From Metarhizium brunneum (Eukaryota; Ascomycota; Sordariomycetes; Hypocreales; Clavicipitaceae): a stretch of DNA of 64,000 nt. The stretch covers positions 4,278,001 to 4,342,000 of the forward strand of contig NC_089424.1 of NCBI RefSeq assembly GCF_013426205.1. Reading direction: 5' to 3'. The translations under genes and the position numbers were made by a program. Below the pieces are notes generated by a model that had not been told where the DNA came from, searched no databases, and saw only the letters and a list, made by a program, of their open reading frames with translations. Shown here piece by piece: positions 10,938 to 21,368 of the stretch; positions within the stretch are counted from its first letter, which is position 1, and every line of letters starts with the position of its first letter.

Positions 10938-12554
10938 TCAACCCCTCTTCTTTAAAACGCGCTCCCGCGCGACGAACCAAAGACTGACAGCCAGGCCCAG
11001 GCCAGCCAGGCCAACACCCATATATAGAGCCCCTCGGAACCCCCTCATCAGGTCGTCGGGCGTGTCCCCGTGTCCGTGAAGCTGCACCTCGACGGTGCCA
11101 GCGAAGCCGACGCCCAAGGCGATGCCGTAGTTGACGACGGTGTTGACGAGGCTCGCGCCGACGCCCTGGTGGCGCTTGGGGACGGCGTCGGACAGGATCA
11201 GGGTGGCGGCCGGGAAGCTCATGTCCATGCCAAAGGGCATGACGAGCATGGACACAAAGGTCTGGCCCCAGTAGGACTGGTCGGCCGGGGTGGAGGCGGT
11301 CAGGACGGAGCCGAGGGTGAAGGCGAGCAGGGCCATGGCCATGACATAGGGCGGCCGGACCTGCAGCGGCCCCAGCAGCTTGCCGGTGACGACGGCGGCG
11401 CAGATGCCCAAGAAGACGACGGGGAGGAACCAGGCCGTGGTGAGCAGCGGCGACAGGCCGCGCACGTCCTGCAGCACCTGCACCAGGTACAGCGTCCAGA
11501 CGCCAAACGAGGCCCAGCCGCAGGCGACGGCGGCCAGCACAAAGGCCACGTCGGCGTTGACGGCGTCAAAGGGCACCAGCGGCTTGCTGCTGACGCGGAA
11601 CTCGACGACGGCAAAGGCGCCCAGCAGCAGCAGCCCGAGCACCAGCGGCACGAGGATGGTGGGCGTGGCCCAGCCGCTGATGGGCGCCTGGGTCCAGGCA
11701 AAGTTGAAGAGCACGAGGGCGACGACGCCGAGCAGCGCGCCCCCGAGGTCCAGCGTCTCGGCCCAGCCCCGCCAGGTGCGCGGCGCCTCCTCGCGCGGCG
11801 GCATGTCGGGGATGGCGGCGAACCCGGCGACGGTCAGAATCGCCAGCCAGGCGGCCATGGCCCACAGCGCCCACGGCCACCAGGTCAGCGCCAGCAGCGA
11901 CGCGCACAGGCCGCCCACCACGCCGCCGACGGGGGCCACGGCGCCGAAGCACGCAAAGACCATGGCCTTGCGGTGGCCCGGCGGGTAGGCGGCGCCCAGG
12001 ATGGCCAGCGCGTTGGGCAGGCACACGGCCGGGCCGATGCCCTGCAGCACCCGGCTGAGCACCGCCAGCGTGTAGCTGCTGTAGACGCTGAGCCCGGCCA
12101 CCAGCGACCACAGCGAGAACCAGGCCAGGCCCGCCAGCAGCACGCGCTTGTAGCCGAAGACGTCGCCGAGCCGCCCGGAGAAGAGGATGAAGGTGCCCAC
12201 CGTCAGCGAGTAGCCGCCCACGAGCCACGCCAGCCGCGGCGGCGACGACACCCCGAAGCTGTCGCCGATGGTGCGCAGGAGCACCAGCGTGCCCATAAAG
12301 GCCGCCTCTGCCGCGTGTTAGCCGTCTGCTTGCGTGCCTATATGTAGGTATACACGGGGGAACCTACGCGTGCAAAACTGCGCCATGCACACGACGGCCA
12401 CAAACACGGCCTCGCGTACGCCAGAGAGCGACTCCGACACCCAGAGGGACTCGGCCGTCGACAGCCGATCCGGCCGCAGCCTAAAGACATCGTCGTCCGG
12501 GCCCAGGCTCCTGTCGTCAAGGGACTTGTCGTCGATCGTCGTCGTCGAGCTCAT
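10938..12554 (-). CDS. MFS exporter, DHA2/Atr1-like
   Basis: Exon 1 12368-12554, exon 2 10938-12307; the 60-nt intron has GTAGGT, GCTAAC and GGCAG. Joining gives 518 residues and restores CMAQFCTQAAFMGTL, the typical first helix of fungal DHA2 (aminotriazole/boron resistance, Atr1-like) carriers. Motifs: WLVGGYSLTVGTFILFSGRL in TM2, GRLGDVFGYKRVL (motif A) and RVLQGIGPAVCLPNALAI (TM4). The short acidic N-terminus is cytosolic and the protein ends in a basic VARERVLKKRG tail. Expected in the plasma or vacuolar membrane exporting toxic small molecules by H+ antiport; the substrate cannot be told from sequence. No biosynthetic cluster surrounds it. Confidence 0.9.
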
Positions 12555-14519
12555 GATGGGAATGTGTCAGTGAGACAGCAGAGGCGGCAGCGTGGGCTTG
12601 GGCGTGCAGCACATGCACGGAAGACGGGATGGTGTTCGAGAAGCGAAAAATCGGCAGTGCCAGATGTACATATATGCGTCCACGGGACGGGGGCATGATC
12701 GCCAGGGGGGGAGGTACCCCGATTCGCGGATCTCCTCGTATCGCCGCCCGCCCCCGCTCTTGTTTCGGCTGCTTGTTGGAGGTTTTGGCTAAACGATCAA
12801 ATGGACGCGGAGAACCTGGCGGGGGATCCGTTCCGTCGCTGGGTGCCGTTGAAGCCTTTTTGGCTCGTGGTCCTCGGGGCTCCTCGTTCACAAGCATGTA
12901 CCTACACCTACATACCTAGGTATGTAAGAATTGAGTGTTTGGCGGCCAGAGATTACCAATCGCGCGGATGGCGTGAGAAATGGACAAGTCGGCATCCCAC
13001 TCCCGGTTGCTATCAATCGGTGGGTGCGGCGGTGCTTGGCGTCGGCGCGGGCGAATCGGGGGTCGCGGCGCCAGGGGCCGGCGCAACTCGACGGCGGGGA
13101 GGACGGAATAGGCTGGAACTTTTTAAATTAGCGGACGGCACTTGCCCGCCCTTGCATGGACTGCGAAGCTGGCTCGGCGCTAGTTGACGTTTGACGAAGA
13201 CTCCATGTGGGTACATGTCGACGTGCGGAGTATCTTGTGGGATAACGTCAACGTGTTGGTGCAATGATGTTTTGCAGCGTTCACTGAGAGGTGTGAAGAT
13301 ACGGAGCAATGTCTGTGAATACAATGCATGCAAGTGCAATGTGGCCGTCCTAGACTCTTTACCTGCCGAACGCCACTCAGCCTTACCGGCCTGAACACGC
13401 CCAAAACTCGATGCAACCCATGCGTCTTGGGGTGCGTCTGCAGGAGCAGGGGAGTTGCCGGTGGGCTGGAGTCTGCGTCGCGCGCATCTCGGACGTGCTC
13501 GATGATGGGTTGCACTGCCTCGGACGACGTGAATAGCTTCTGAACAGAGCCATTGTAGTGTTTGGTCGTCGTTTGTTGAAATGTCAATGTTACGAAGCCG
13601 ACTTCGAGGCGCCCGTGTCCTGGCAAGGTAGAGTCATTGACACGCCTTGCGCTGCACTCACATGGGATGAACCTCGAGCAGTCAAGGTTTCGTTTCTCTT
13701 TATTTTCTTTCAACTTTCTGTCCGGATGCTCGAGCAAGCGCTGCATCAGGCAGCGCTTAGTGCATTCAACACCGTGTGCCTGGTCGTAGCTGCACCCGAG
13801 GACTGACATATCACAAATTTGACATCGTGCCATCCATGCATCTCTTTGTTATTGTCGACATTGTCATTCACCGAGCACACCATCGTTGAGGCTGTAATTG
13901 TTCCGTGAAACCGTAAAAAAATCGCTGCATCGTGCATTACATGCGTATCCGGTCTGTTCGCATGCTACGCACTGGACATCTCTTTGCTTTGTGCTCCAAC
14001 ACATGCACCTTCACCAAGGCTGGTGTGAACCCCCAAGACTCGATTGTTTCCTGCGTCTTTGTATCTTTTTTTAACTTCTGTCAGCACGGGCCGTCAGATG
14101 ACGGGAGAATTTCTGCCACAAGGCCCCCTTCACACATGTCACACTGTCTTTGTCCGCGCCCTCTTTCAACATCTGTTCTGTACATTACATGTCCACGGTA
14201 CGCTGCGTCATTCATTGCATCTGTCGACGCAGCTTATTATTGTTAAAGGTTCTTGCTCCGGTTCAGATACGGTTCGGCTGCCATGTGTCTGATGCTGACC
14301 ATCACAGTGCGTTTGTTACCGGTCATCATGACGAGGCCCAACAAGGGAACATGACCGGTTGTCACAGCTGTCTCATGACCCTTGGTGTCCTGCAAGGAGG
14401 GCGCTCGTGGATTCGACGACATGAACAGACTCTGGATAACCGACGCCCAGCCTCACTCCATCGACTAGCAACGGCAGCAGCCAACCCCCGTGAAGATGAC
14501 GGCAGGCGGTCCAACTCGT
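12555..14519. other. Intergenic region, no supported gene
   Basis: Two kilobases of mixed composition. A 217-codon minus frame at 13180-13833 starts with a Cys-containing segment (MARCQICDMSVLGCS) but its composition then drifts to random; I do not call it. Nothing else is recognisable apart from the palindrome at 12909. Confidence 0.45.
12909..12926. repeat. Perfect 18-bp palindrome
   Basis: TACATACCTAGGTATGTA is identical to its reverse complement. It lies about 355 bp upstream of the MFS start codon (the gene is on the minus strand). Similar TACCTAGGTA-centred palindromes are frequent in fungal intergenic DNA; it may be a dyad binding site or a repeat remnant. Confidence 0.7.
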
Positions 14520-14955
14520 AGCTTGTTGAGTGAACCGATATGCGCAGACGCCAGCGTAGTTCAGACTGTTTTTAAGAGCAGTATGATGACCACGCAGGGC
14601 CAACGACCACATCCAACAAGTATAAAAGGCTGGGAATCCTCCCCCTTTTCCATGTGGTCTCCAGGCAATCTCGTCAGCACCTTCAAGCCACCAAACGGCA
14701 GCTAGTCCGCAAAATCTTGCTACTTTGCCTCTACATCCACTCGAAATTCTCCTCCTCTTCCTCTCTATACCTACTCGGCAATCTTATCTCAGAACCAACA
14801 TCTTGGAGCCATCAAGCGACCACGTTATTCGATAACGTCTTCTGACTTTGCCTCCTCACCCGCTTAACGACAAAACGAACTGCACTCGGACTTTTACTTT
14901 TACCGCGCACACACGGACAAGAAAAGTGTTGCAGATATTCCAGACCATTTCAAAA
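14520..14955 (+). promoter_or_regulatory. Promoter of paralogue 1, with TATA box
   Basis: TATAAAA at 14621-14627, preceded at 14562-14591 by an element containing TTAAGAGCAGTATGATGACC that recurs twice upstream of paralogue 2. A CAGTGAACC-like motif (here GAGTGAACC near 14528) is also shared. The leader between TATA and ATG is long (about 330 bp), C/T-rich, with CTCCTCCTCTTCC. The arrangement is a duplicate of the promoter at 16293-16688. Confidence 0.65.
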
Positions 14956-15504
14956 ATGGCCTCGAGGTTCGCGCTACACCCAAGCATGCCAGTCGATGTG
15001 TACCTCCGGGACCACGAGACCCCCGAAAACTACTACCGACACAGCATATGGAGCATTTGGCTTGCAAACCCAGTCGACCTCTACCCAACTCGTGGTAACA
15101 CCTACGGGGTGTATTTCCGGCGCGGCGAAGTAGTAAGACCACTTCGTTGCGCTGAGAACAGCCCGGATCAACCACATTGCAGGGCGATGGTAAAGTTGGG
15201 CAGAATTGGTGCACGACAGGCGGAAACATTTAGACGGGAATTTCTTCGTTTCACAAACTACGACCAGGCCGAGTCCGTCGATGACTTCATGGTGTACGCT
15301 TGGGTGTGGCTCCATGCGCAGCGGGTTTTGTCTCGTGCAGAATACCTACATGGATGGCTCGTGATGAGGGGATGCCAACTGAGAGACACGGACCCGGAAG
15401 ACCATTTTCATGAGATGGTTGAACAGTGTGGCGGAATAATTTTTAACGACCACTCTACAGAGGTTTGGAATGACGGACAGGAAACAACAGTGTTTCATCA
15501 GTAA
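14956..15504 (+). CDS. Unknown protein, paralogue 1 of tandem pair
   Basis: A single-exon frame of 182 residues; the start is taken at the CAAAAATGG context after the long leader. There is no signal peptide or membrane segment and no domain I recognise. It aligns over most of its length with the protein at 16689-17366: PLRCAEN vs PLRMVEN, then MVKLGRIG vs CIKICNIG, DDFMVYAWVWL vs GNFMRHAWRQA, LSRAEYLHGW vs LNKAQYDAGC, CQLRD vs CNLKVDD, and EQCGGIIF vs RKGGVWY. Identity is perhaps a quarter, so the duplication is old or the proteins evolve fast. It is rich in Trp, Tyr and Arg. A shared promoter and 3' element mark it as a gene rather than a chance frame. Function unknown. Confidence 0.7.
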   Translation: MASRFALHPSMPVDVYLRDHETPENYYRHSIWSIWLANPVDLYPTRGNTYGVYFRRGEVVRPLRCAENSPDQPHCRAMVKLGRIGARQAETFRREFLRFTNYDQAESVDDFMVYAWVWLHAQRVLSRAEYLHGWLVMRGCQLRDTDPEDHFHEMVEQCGGIIFNDHSTEVWNDGQETTVFHQ

Positions 15505-15545
15505 ACACGGTACCAAGCCATGGTATCAAACATCAGATAGTTGAG

Positions 15546-15614
15546 AAGGGGTTTTTTACCCAGCCACCACCTTGCCAGCTGGCTTGGTGGCTTGGTATGG
15601 TTTTTTCTCCCCTT
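15546..15614 (+). other. Structured 3' element of paralogue 1
   Basis: Nested inverted repeats 40-110 nt after the stop codon: outer arms AAGGGG (15546-15551) and CCCCTT (15609-15614) with T-runs just inside, and an inner stem CCACC-tt-GCCAG / CTGGC-tt-GGTGG (15567-15590). The same layout follows paralogue 2, with paired substitutions in both stems. It may be a 3'UTR RNA structure, a terminator-like signal or a fossil hairpin element that was inherited by duplication. Confidence 0.6.
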
Positions 15615-16292
15615 GACGTCTTGAAGGAGGAAATGCTAGCTACATGGGAGTTATGAATGAATCGACTACCTTATACTCGTCTTGCTTTATTTTTTACCTG
15701 CTATATGTTTGCTGTGAACTGTTATAGTGCGTCTCTTACTACTAACCATCGCAAGGCTTAATAAGAAAAAAGAATCAATCTCAAAGCTACATGATGACTG
15801 ATAGCAAGAAGGCTACTTAAACACTCTGATTCACGATGTAAATTTACTCAAGATAGAGAACATCTAGCCTCGTTGTGTTAATAATAAATTAAATTTTGAG
15901 CTGTGTCGCTCATTACGGAAGTGAAATTACAAGCATGATACGAGTCTAGCCTCGTTGTGTACATAAGCAATAGCAGTGACAATCACTTGTAAAAAGAACA
16001 CAGCCCTCTTGGATGAGGTGAAACTAACAGATTGTATTCATTGTTTAGGTGCGTTTTACTATCTTCTGACACATCGAGATGCGTTCATAGTGCACAGCAT
16101 GGGATATTACGGTTCACTGCGTTGGGTGCGGCCAGGCACATTGGGCTACTTTCACTGGAACCTGCCTGACATGCTGCCTGCATGGGCGTTTAGATAATTC
16201 ACATCAGATGAACGACTCGATGAACACGACGGAGGGGTGTGAATCTCTGATGAGAGGTCACTTATCACAAAGGGATGGGTCCAAATTTAGAC
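15615..16292. other. Intergenic between paralogues, with repeated motif
   Basis: AT-rich. TCTAGCCTCGTTGTGT occurs at 15863-15878 and again near 15945-15960. The first copy, extended to 15843-15875, is inverted relative to 17641-17675 beyond paralogue 2. No gene seen; a short frame at 15976-16197 is not supported. Confidence 0.5.
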
Positions 16293-16688
16293 TCACCGTT
16301 TGCTCAGTGAACCTCGAGGGGGCGGCGCGCTGACGTCCAGAGCGTGTTCAGGAGCAGTATCATGAACATGCCGCCTCATCTACGCACCAACATGCAGAGT
16401 ATGTTCAAGAGCAGTATGAGGACCAAGCAGGGTCCCTCGCCCAGGCAAAAAAGTATAAAAGGCGTAGGATCTTCCCGTCTTGTCCTTCTTTCTGGCCACC
16501 ATCCAACCTCGTCTCGACATTCTCGAACCACAAAACAAGCAAGTTTTTTTTTGCAACACCACACCTTACTCTGCCTCTATACCTACCCACTCGGAAACAA
16601 TACGGAACCAAAGTCAAGATTCTTCTTGACCACCTACGCCCCAAGAAAGAACAAGAGCCCCCCTGTCGCTACCCCAGATCGTTGCAAA
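16293..16688 (+). promoter_or_regulatory. Promoter of paralogue 2, with TATA box
   Basis: TATAAAA at 16454-16460, 235 bp before the ATG. Two tandem copies of the shared upstream element lie at 16338-16367 (GTTCAGGAGCAGTATCATGA) and 16395-16424 (GTTCAAGAGCAGTATGAGGA), 57 bp apart; paralogue 1 has one copy at the corresponding place. The element-to-TATA spacing is similar in both genes. Motif conservation exceeds that of the coding sequence, consistent with co-regulation. Confidence 0.65.
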
Positions 16689-17366
16689 ATGAGCGCCGCC
16701 GAAGCCTCGACTTCTCAACAGACCGAGACCGGGGGCGAAAAGCAATACGATGTTTGCCTTCAATATATCGTTGATGGCACGTATCTGTTCGGAGTTATAA
16801 AAAAGGACGCTTGCGTATACGCAAAGTCATGTGTTGTCTTCGGACCGGCTTTTAAAAAGTCAGGCGAGACTTCCGAGATAGATTACCCCCTGCGGATGGT
16901 TGAGAACTGCGAAAATCGACCGCCCTCCAAGGCATGCATCAAGATCTGCAACATCGGCACAGATGAGCTGCACAAGTTTGTTCCTGCGATTGTCACATTC
17001 AACTCGGAGGTTGAACCATTCCGCACGCACGAAGACCAAAGCCCTGGAAATTTCATGCGACACGCATGGCGGCAAGCTCGGTTGAACGGGGCTCTCAACA
17101 AAGCCCAGTACGACGCTGGGTGCGAGGTTTTTCGTCTGTGCAATCTGAAGGTTGATGATCAGAGCTGGCCCGACGAGGAGATTGGGCGGGTCCGCGAGCT
17201 CGTTATGCGCAAGGGGGGAGTGTGGTACGAGATTGATCAAAACGGCCGGTCGGAGCCAAGGATGTTCTTGAACGGACACCAACTCGAGCTAGATCGGTAT
17301 ACCGGGAAGCTACATGATGTAACCAGACGAACCAGAAGAATCAGACACGCCGGACGTCGAGGATAA
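16689..17366 (+). CDS. Unknown protein, paralogue 2 of tandem pair
   Basis: A single-exon 225-residue frame. An in-frame Met at 16344 lies upstream of the TATA box, so the start is placed at 16689 (GCAAAATGAGC). The N-terminal 18 residues are low-complexity (STSQQTETGG). A central and C-terminal region (residues 65-190) is homologous to paralogue 1, as described there. After the homologous part comes a unique tail ending in a strongly basic RRTRRIRHAGRRG. No catalytic motif, signal peptide or membrane helix is visible. Nuclear or nucleic-acid contact is conceivable from the basic tail, but that is speculation. The pair could be an effector-like or lineage-specific family; no function is assigned. 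Confidence 0.7.
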   Translation: MSAAEASTSQQTETGGEKQYDVCLQYIVDGTYLFGVIKKDACVYAKSCVVFGPAFKKSGETSEIDYPLRMVENCENRPPSKACIKICNIGTDELHKFVPAIVTFNSEVEPFRTHEDQSPGNFMRHAWRQARLNGALNKAQYDAGCEVFRLCNLKVDDQSWPDEEIGRVRELVMRKGGVWYEIDQNGRSEPRMFLNGHQLELDRYTGKLHDVTRRTRRIRHAGRRG

Positions 17367-17380
17367 AACACCAGAGAGTT

Positions 17381-17458
17381 GAGAGGGGTTTTTTTCCAAC
17401 TAAGCAACTACCTCGCCGGCTGGCTTGGTAACTTGGTACCAGACGGTTTTCCCCTCTC
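17381..17458 (+). other. Structured 3' element of paralogue 2
   Basis: Outer arms GAGAGGGG (17381-17388) and CCCCTCTC (17451-17458), each flanked inside by T-rich runs, enclose an inner stem TACC-tc-GCCGG / CTGGC-tt-GGTA (17409-17430). The position and order equal those of the element after paralogue 1. The outer A-T pair of copy 1 is a G-C pair here, and an inner C-G pair is a T-A pair here. Confidence 0.6.
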
Positions 17459-18079
17459 TATGTCGGCCGTGTTGCGGGAGGATATACTGGCTACATGTAT
17501 GGGGAGCTTTTGACAAATTGAAGACCTTGTGCTCGCATTGCTTCATCATCTTTTCAACTGTCATGTCTGTGAATGTTTGTTGTGCCACATCCCATGCTAG
17601 TCCCACTATCAACGAAGAAATCATGACATTCTCGTAAAACAGACGAGGCTAGAGTGTTACTCTTGAGTAAGCAGGTGCTGGTTTGGGCACCATACAAGTC
17701 ATCTCCATCCGAGGACCAGTGCTGGAGCAGGGAGTCAATGTAATTGCTCCACGCCGGCTGCCCTAGTCGGTTGCAAGACCGAGAGTTGCCACTACACATG
17801 TAGGCTTTTATTCAATTTATCTCGTCATTGAGACCCTTCTACAACAATCTCACGCGGCCTCGGGGCCTTTCCCACTGAGACCTCAAGGCGGCAAGATTCA
17901 TCACCCACGGCCTACTGAAAGTCAACTTCCTTCTCCAAAAGAACGTCTACTTTTATTAGTGTAGAATGCTTATGCTGTACCACCGCCAAATTGTATAGAC
18001 AGATTCTTCCCCCATTCTACAGTTGATCCTACTTCTGTAATTCTAGGTGTCGCACCCAGTCATTCTCTTCTCGAATACC
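17459..18079. other. Intergenic, with distal inverted-repeat arm
   Basis: GACGAGGCTAGAGTGTTACT at 17642-17661 and the following CTTGAGTAAG are the approximate reverse complement of 15843-15875. No gene seen. The rest is the 3' flank of the minus-strand AspRS gene. Confidence 0.5.
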
Positions 18080-19908
18080 TCATGGCAACAGTCTCTTCGG
18101 CGTGCGAGGATAATACGCCGCGAGGTGGACGCTTGGCAGTCCCAGAATCCAAGCAACCACGCGATCAAGACCAATGCCACCTCCGCCATGCGGCGGCACA
18201 CCAACCTGTTGAAACATCGCCAAGTACTCCTTGATGCCGCCACTTTTCGGGTCCACACCCTTGGAGCGGATACGGGCCTCGAGCTCGACCGGGTCATGAA
18301 TACGTTGGCCGCCCGAGAGCACCTCCTGCCCACGCAGGAACATATCATAGGCATTTGTAACGCGGACACCGTCTCCTACCGTGGTACCGGCGTCGTCAAG
18401 CTTGGCGTAAAATGGCCGCGCCGTCTCGGGGAACTTATCAATGACGAAAAAGTCCGTCTTGTACTTGGCGCGGACGACTTGGCCAAGGGCCTTCTCTTGG
18501 GGGGTGCTCATATCTTCGTCGTCGCGTACATTTGCAAACTCCGGGGGCCCTTCCTCTCGTAAAAGCTTTTGCGCTTCGGCAAAGGTCAAGCGGACTTCTT
18601 TGCCTGGCTCGGGAAGGAGGAGCGGCTCTGAATGGTAAACGGCTCGGACTGTCTCAATTTCGTTTGCACATCGCTCTATTGGCGGCAAAACTGGTTAGAA
18701 CATGTACGCAAACTAGTATATCTGACAGAATCTCGGCAACTACCATGTGGACGAGTACTGACCTTGGATTCCGCGGAAGATGGACAACAGCACACCCTCC
18801 AGTATGGAAATAACTTCGGTGTAAGATTCCTTGATTTCCATCTCAAGATCAAGCCCTGTAAACTCGGTCATGTGCCTCGGCGTGTTGGAGTTTTCGGCCC
18901 TGAAAACGGGGCCTATGCTGAACACCCGCTCCCTGCCGCCTGCAATCTCGAACTGTTTGTAGAATTGGGGTGATTGGGCCAGAAAGGCCTCCTCGCCGAA
19001 ATACGCGAGTCGAAAGACGTTTCCACCGCCCTCAGACGCCGCGCCGATGAGGCAGGGCGGTTCGAATTCCTTGAAGCCGCGGGAGTCGAGGTATGAGCGA
19101 AAGAGTCTCTTCACTTCGATGCGGATATCCTGTGCCGTGTTAATGAGTACCCAGATCATAGCCCGTCACCGGAACAACGTACCGCAATGGCCTGCTGAAC
19201 AGGAGCGCGCTTGTGCATGGCAATGTTGTCGAGATGAGTGAGCATGCTTGCGGCTGGCGCGGTATGCTCGGAAGCGGCCTCGGCGGCCTTCCCGGCGTCA
19301 ACATCTCCCGCTTGGTCAGTCTCGTCGCTGAAATTGACAATGGGTTGGCTGGCGGTGCCTATGGTCATGCCGAGTACGGCGGGAGCTGGCGCGAGCACGA
19401 AGCACTTTGTGATGTGAAGCTCGAATCCCGAGACGCGGCAGCTCTTGACGGGCTCGAGAGGTTTCTTCACCTTGGCTTCAACCGCTACGAAGCTCTCGGG
19501 GTTGATGCTAGCTACCCATTTAACCATGCGACGGCTGACAAGGGGTTCCTCGTCAGAGGCCATAATGACGCCCTGGATGTCCCAGTTGCCCCCTTTGCGG
19601 AGCTCAACAAAGCCCATCTTGGCACTCTGTACGCGGGACTTTTGAAGCCATGCGCGCACAATGACCGTCTTTTCATTGTGTGTTTCGTCAATGGAGCGTA
19701 TTTCGACTTCTTGGGCGTGCTGGCTGAAGGCTGAGGTCGTGGTCTGCTTGTTCCCGTAGTTGTCCTTGGCGGGGTCGTCCTCGAGATTGACGGCGGCGGC
19801 AGCGGCGGCGAGTTCTGCAGCACGCTGGGCTTTCAAGGCCTCCTTCTTAGCCTTGGCCTCGGCCTTTTTCGCGCCCTTCTTTGACGTCGGAGCGCTCGAC
19901 TCTTCCAT
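18080..19908 (-). CDS. DPS1: Aspartyl-tRNA synthetase, cytosolic
   Basis: Exons 19183-19908, 18763-19129 and 18080-18690 (introns 53 and 72 nt) give 567 residues, the usual fungal cytosolic length. Order: Lys/Ala-rich N-terminal extension (KKGAKKAEAKAKKEALKAQ), which in yeast binds tRNA; an OB-fold anticodon domain (VIVRAWLQKSRVQSAKMGFVE); then the class II core with AQSPQFYKQ, motif 2 FRAENSNTPRHMTEFTGLDL and motif 3 GGGGIGLDRVV. It charges tRNA-Asp in the cytosol. Both joins restore family sequence exactly, for example MHKRAPVQQAIA-DIRIEVK. A linker near residues 205-225 (EAASEHTAPAAS) is more acidic and longer than in yeast. No mitochondrial targeting signal. The symbol is by similarity to yeast. 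Confidence 0.96.
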
Positions 19909-20571
19909 GATGCTCGTCTTTGTCGTAATTGGTGATTGTCCTCTACACGAAAAAAAAAGTCATACGGTTGAGGGGCAGTGGAGGGGTAACGAGGGGCAGA
20001 CATGGAGTCATACTGCCACGTGACACTTTGCTGATTCCTTGGCCCCGTTTCCGGAGAGGCGTCACACTCACACCCCCCTGATCCAAGTTTAGATTCATAC
20101 TCGGTACTTTCCGTGTATCAAACCAAAGACCGATTCCGTCACCAACCAGGATAGGATGAAGTTTCGTACCAAGAGAGAAATATCCAACGACTGACTACCT
20201 GCCAGACCCTTTACATGAGCAGTGAGACACTTGAATAGGACAGGAGGGCAGGGATCTTCATCTACGGTCCACGGGGCACGCAGCGGAGCGATACTTTAAG
20301 GAATAACCCTAACCCTAACCCCAATACATTGGTGCAGGCATTCATTCCGAGGCCAAGCAGGTATCAGATGAGTCAAAAAAGAACAAGTGCTTGATTCCTC
20401 TGCTAGTCGGCATCATGCTATCGCCATGTTGCCAATTGCTTCCGTCTGCTGAAACAAGGTTAGGCGGTGGCTTCGCGTGGCGGTCTGCTGGGGAGCCATT
20501 ACGAGTTGACGCGCGGACAAACTTGCAACTCATCCAACTCAACCCACTGCAAGCCAGATTATGAGGCCATC
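19909..20571. promoter_or_regulatory. Divergent promoter region with telomere-type repeat
   Basis: Intergenic between AspRS (minus) and the histidine phosphatase (plus). TAACCCTAACCCTAACCCC at 20304-20322 is about three units of the fungal telomere repeat in C-rich orientation, 396 bp upstream of the AspRS start. TTAGGG repeats in fungal promoters can be bound by Tbf1/telobox factors and are reported near translation genes; a role here is inference. Confidence 0.6.
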
Positions 20572-21368
20572 ATGACCAAGTTTGTCAATCTCATCGCTAT
20601 CACGGCCGCTGCCACAGCTGCCGCTGCTGAAAAGGTTCCTGTGTATTACCTTATTCGCCACGCGGAAAAGAATGCAGACGGGACAGTATCCGTACAGGGC
20701 CAGCAACGCGAGCAGTGCCTGGTGAAGCTCTTTGGCAAGAGCAGCAAATACAACATCCAGCACATCATGGTGCAGACGCCGTATCCGGGAGGTTCGTCTC
20801 GCTTTTCCGTTTTTGAAACCCTGATGAGAATGCTGACTTTGTCTCTTTGCCGGAAAGATACTGCCGAAGACCACACCACCCAGCGTCCATACAACACCAC
20901 GCTGCCGCTGGCCGAGTCGCTGGGCATCACTATTGACCATCCTTGCAATTATACTGATACGTCGTGCGCTGGTCAGGCGGCTTTGAACTACGCTGGTCCA
21001 GGCAATGTGCTCATCGCCTGGGAGCATGTACACCTGCCGGCTGTCTCGAAAGCCATCGGCGGCCAGGACGTGCCGAGTTACCCTGGTGAGAATGAACGAT
21101 CCTGGCGCCGACTCTTGGTGTTATTAACGAGGTACTAGACTCGCACTTTGACCTCATATATAACCAGCCACTGCCGTACACAAAGGTAACAGTTACATCT
21201 GAAGATTGCGCTGCCATTGGTGCGGCCAGCATGACCGGTTCAAGTACAACCAGTGCGACCAGCACAACCGCTACGGCCAGCTCAGCCAACGTCGCATGGC
21301 AGGCAAATACACCAAAATGGACTTGTGGCATTGTTGCCGCGGGTATCGCGGCGCTGATTTCTTTGTAA
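20572..21368 (+). CDS. Secreted histidine-phosphatase-family protein, likely cell-wall/GPI type
   Basis: Exons 20572-20791, 20858-21085 and 21139-21368 give 225 residues. The N-terminal MTKFVNLIAITAAATAAAA is a signal peptide, with mature protein starting near EKVPVYYL. RHAEK (residues ~30-34) is the phosphohistidine RHG-type motif; a second conserved block is LIAWEHVHLPAV. A Ser/Thr-rich linker near 185-205 precedes a short hydrophobic C-terminus (GIVAAGIAALISL), which resembles a GPI-anchor signal. The first intron is a multiple of three without a stop, so unspliced reading would also stay open; splicing is favoured because it restores the expected PYPG-DTAED spacing and has GCTGAC before the acceptor. 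Substrate unknown: phosphoglycerate mutase-like fold, but not glycolytic. Confidence 0.85.

Noticed and set aside
11070..12347. 425-codon plus-strand frame antisense to the MFS gene
   Set aside because: Low-complexity Gly/His/Gln/Arg shadow of a GC-rich coding region; the minus strand carries clear MFS motifs.
13180..13833. 217-codon minus-strand frame with several Cys
   Set aside because: No recognisable domain and composition random after the first 40 residues; kept only as a remark in the intergenic entry.
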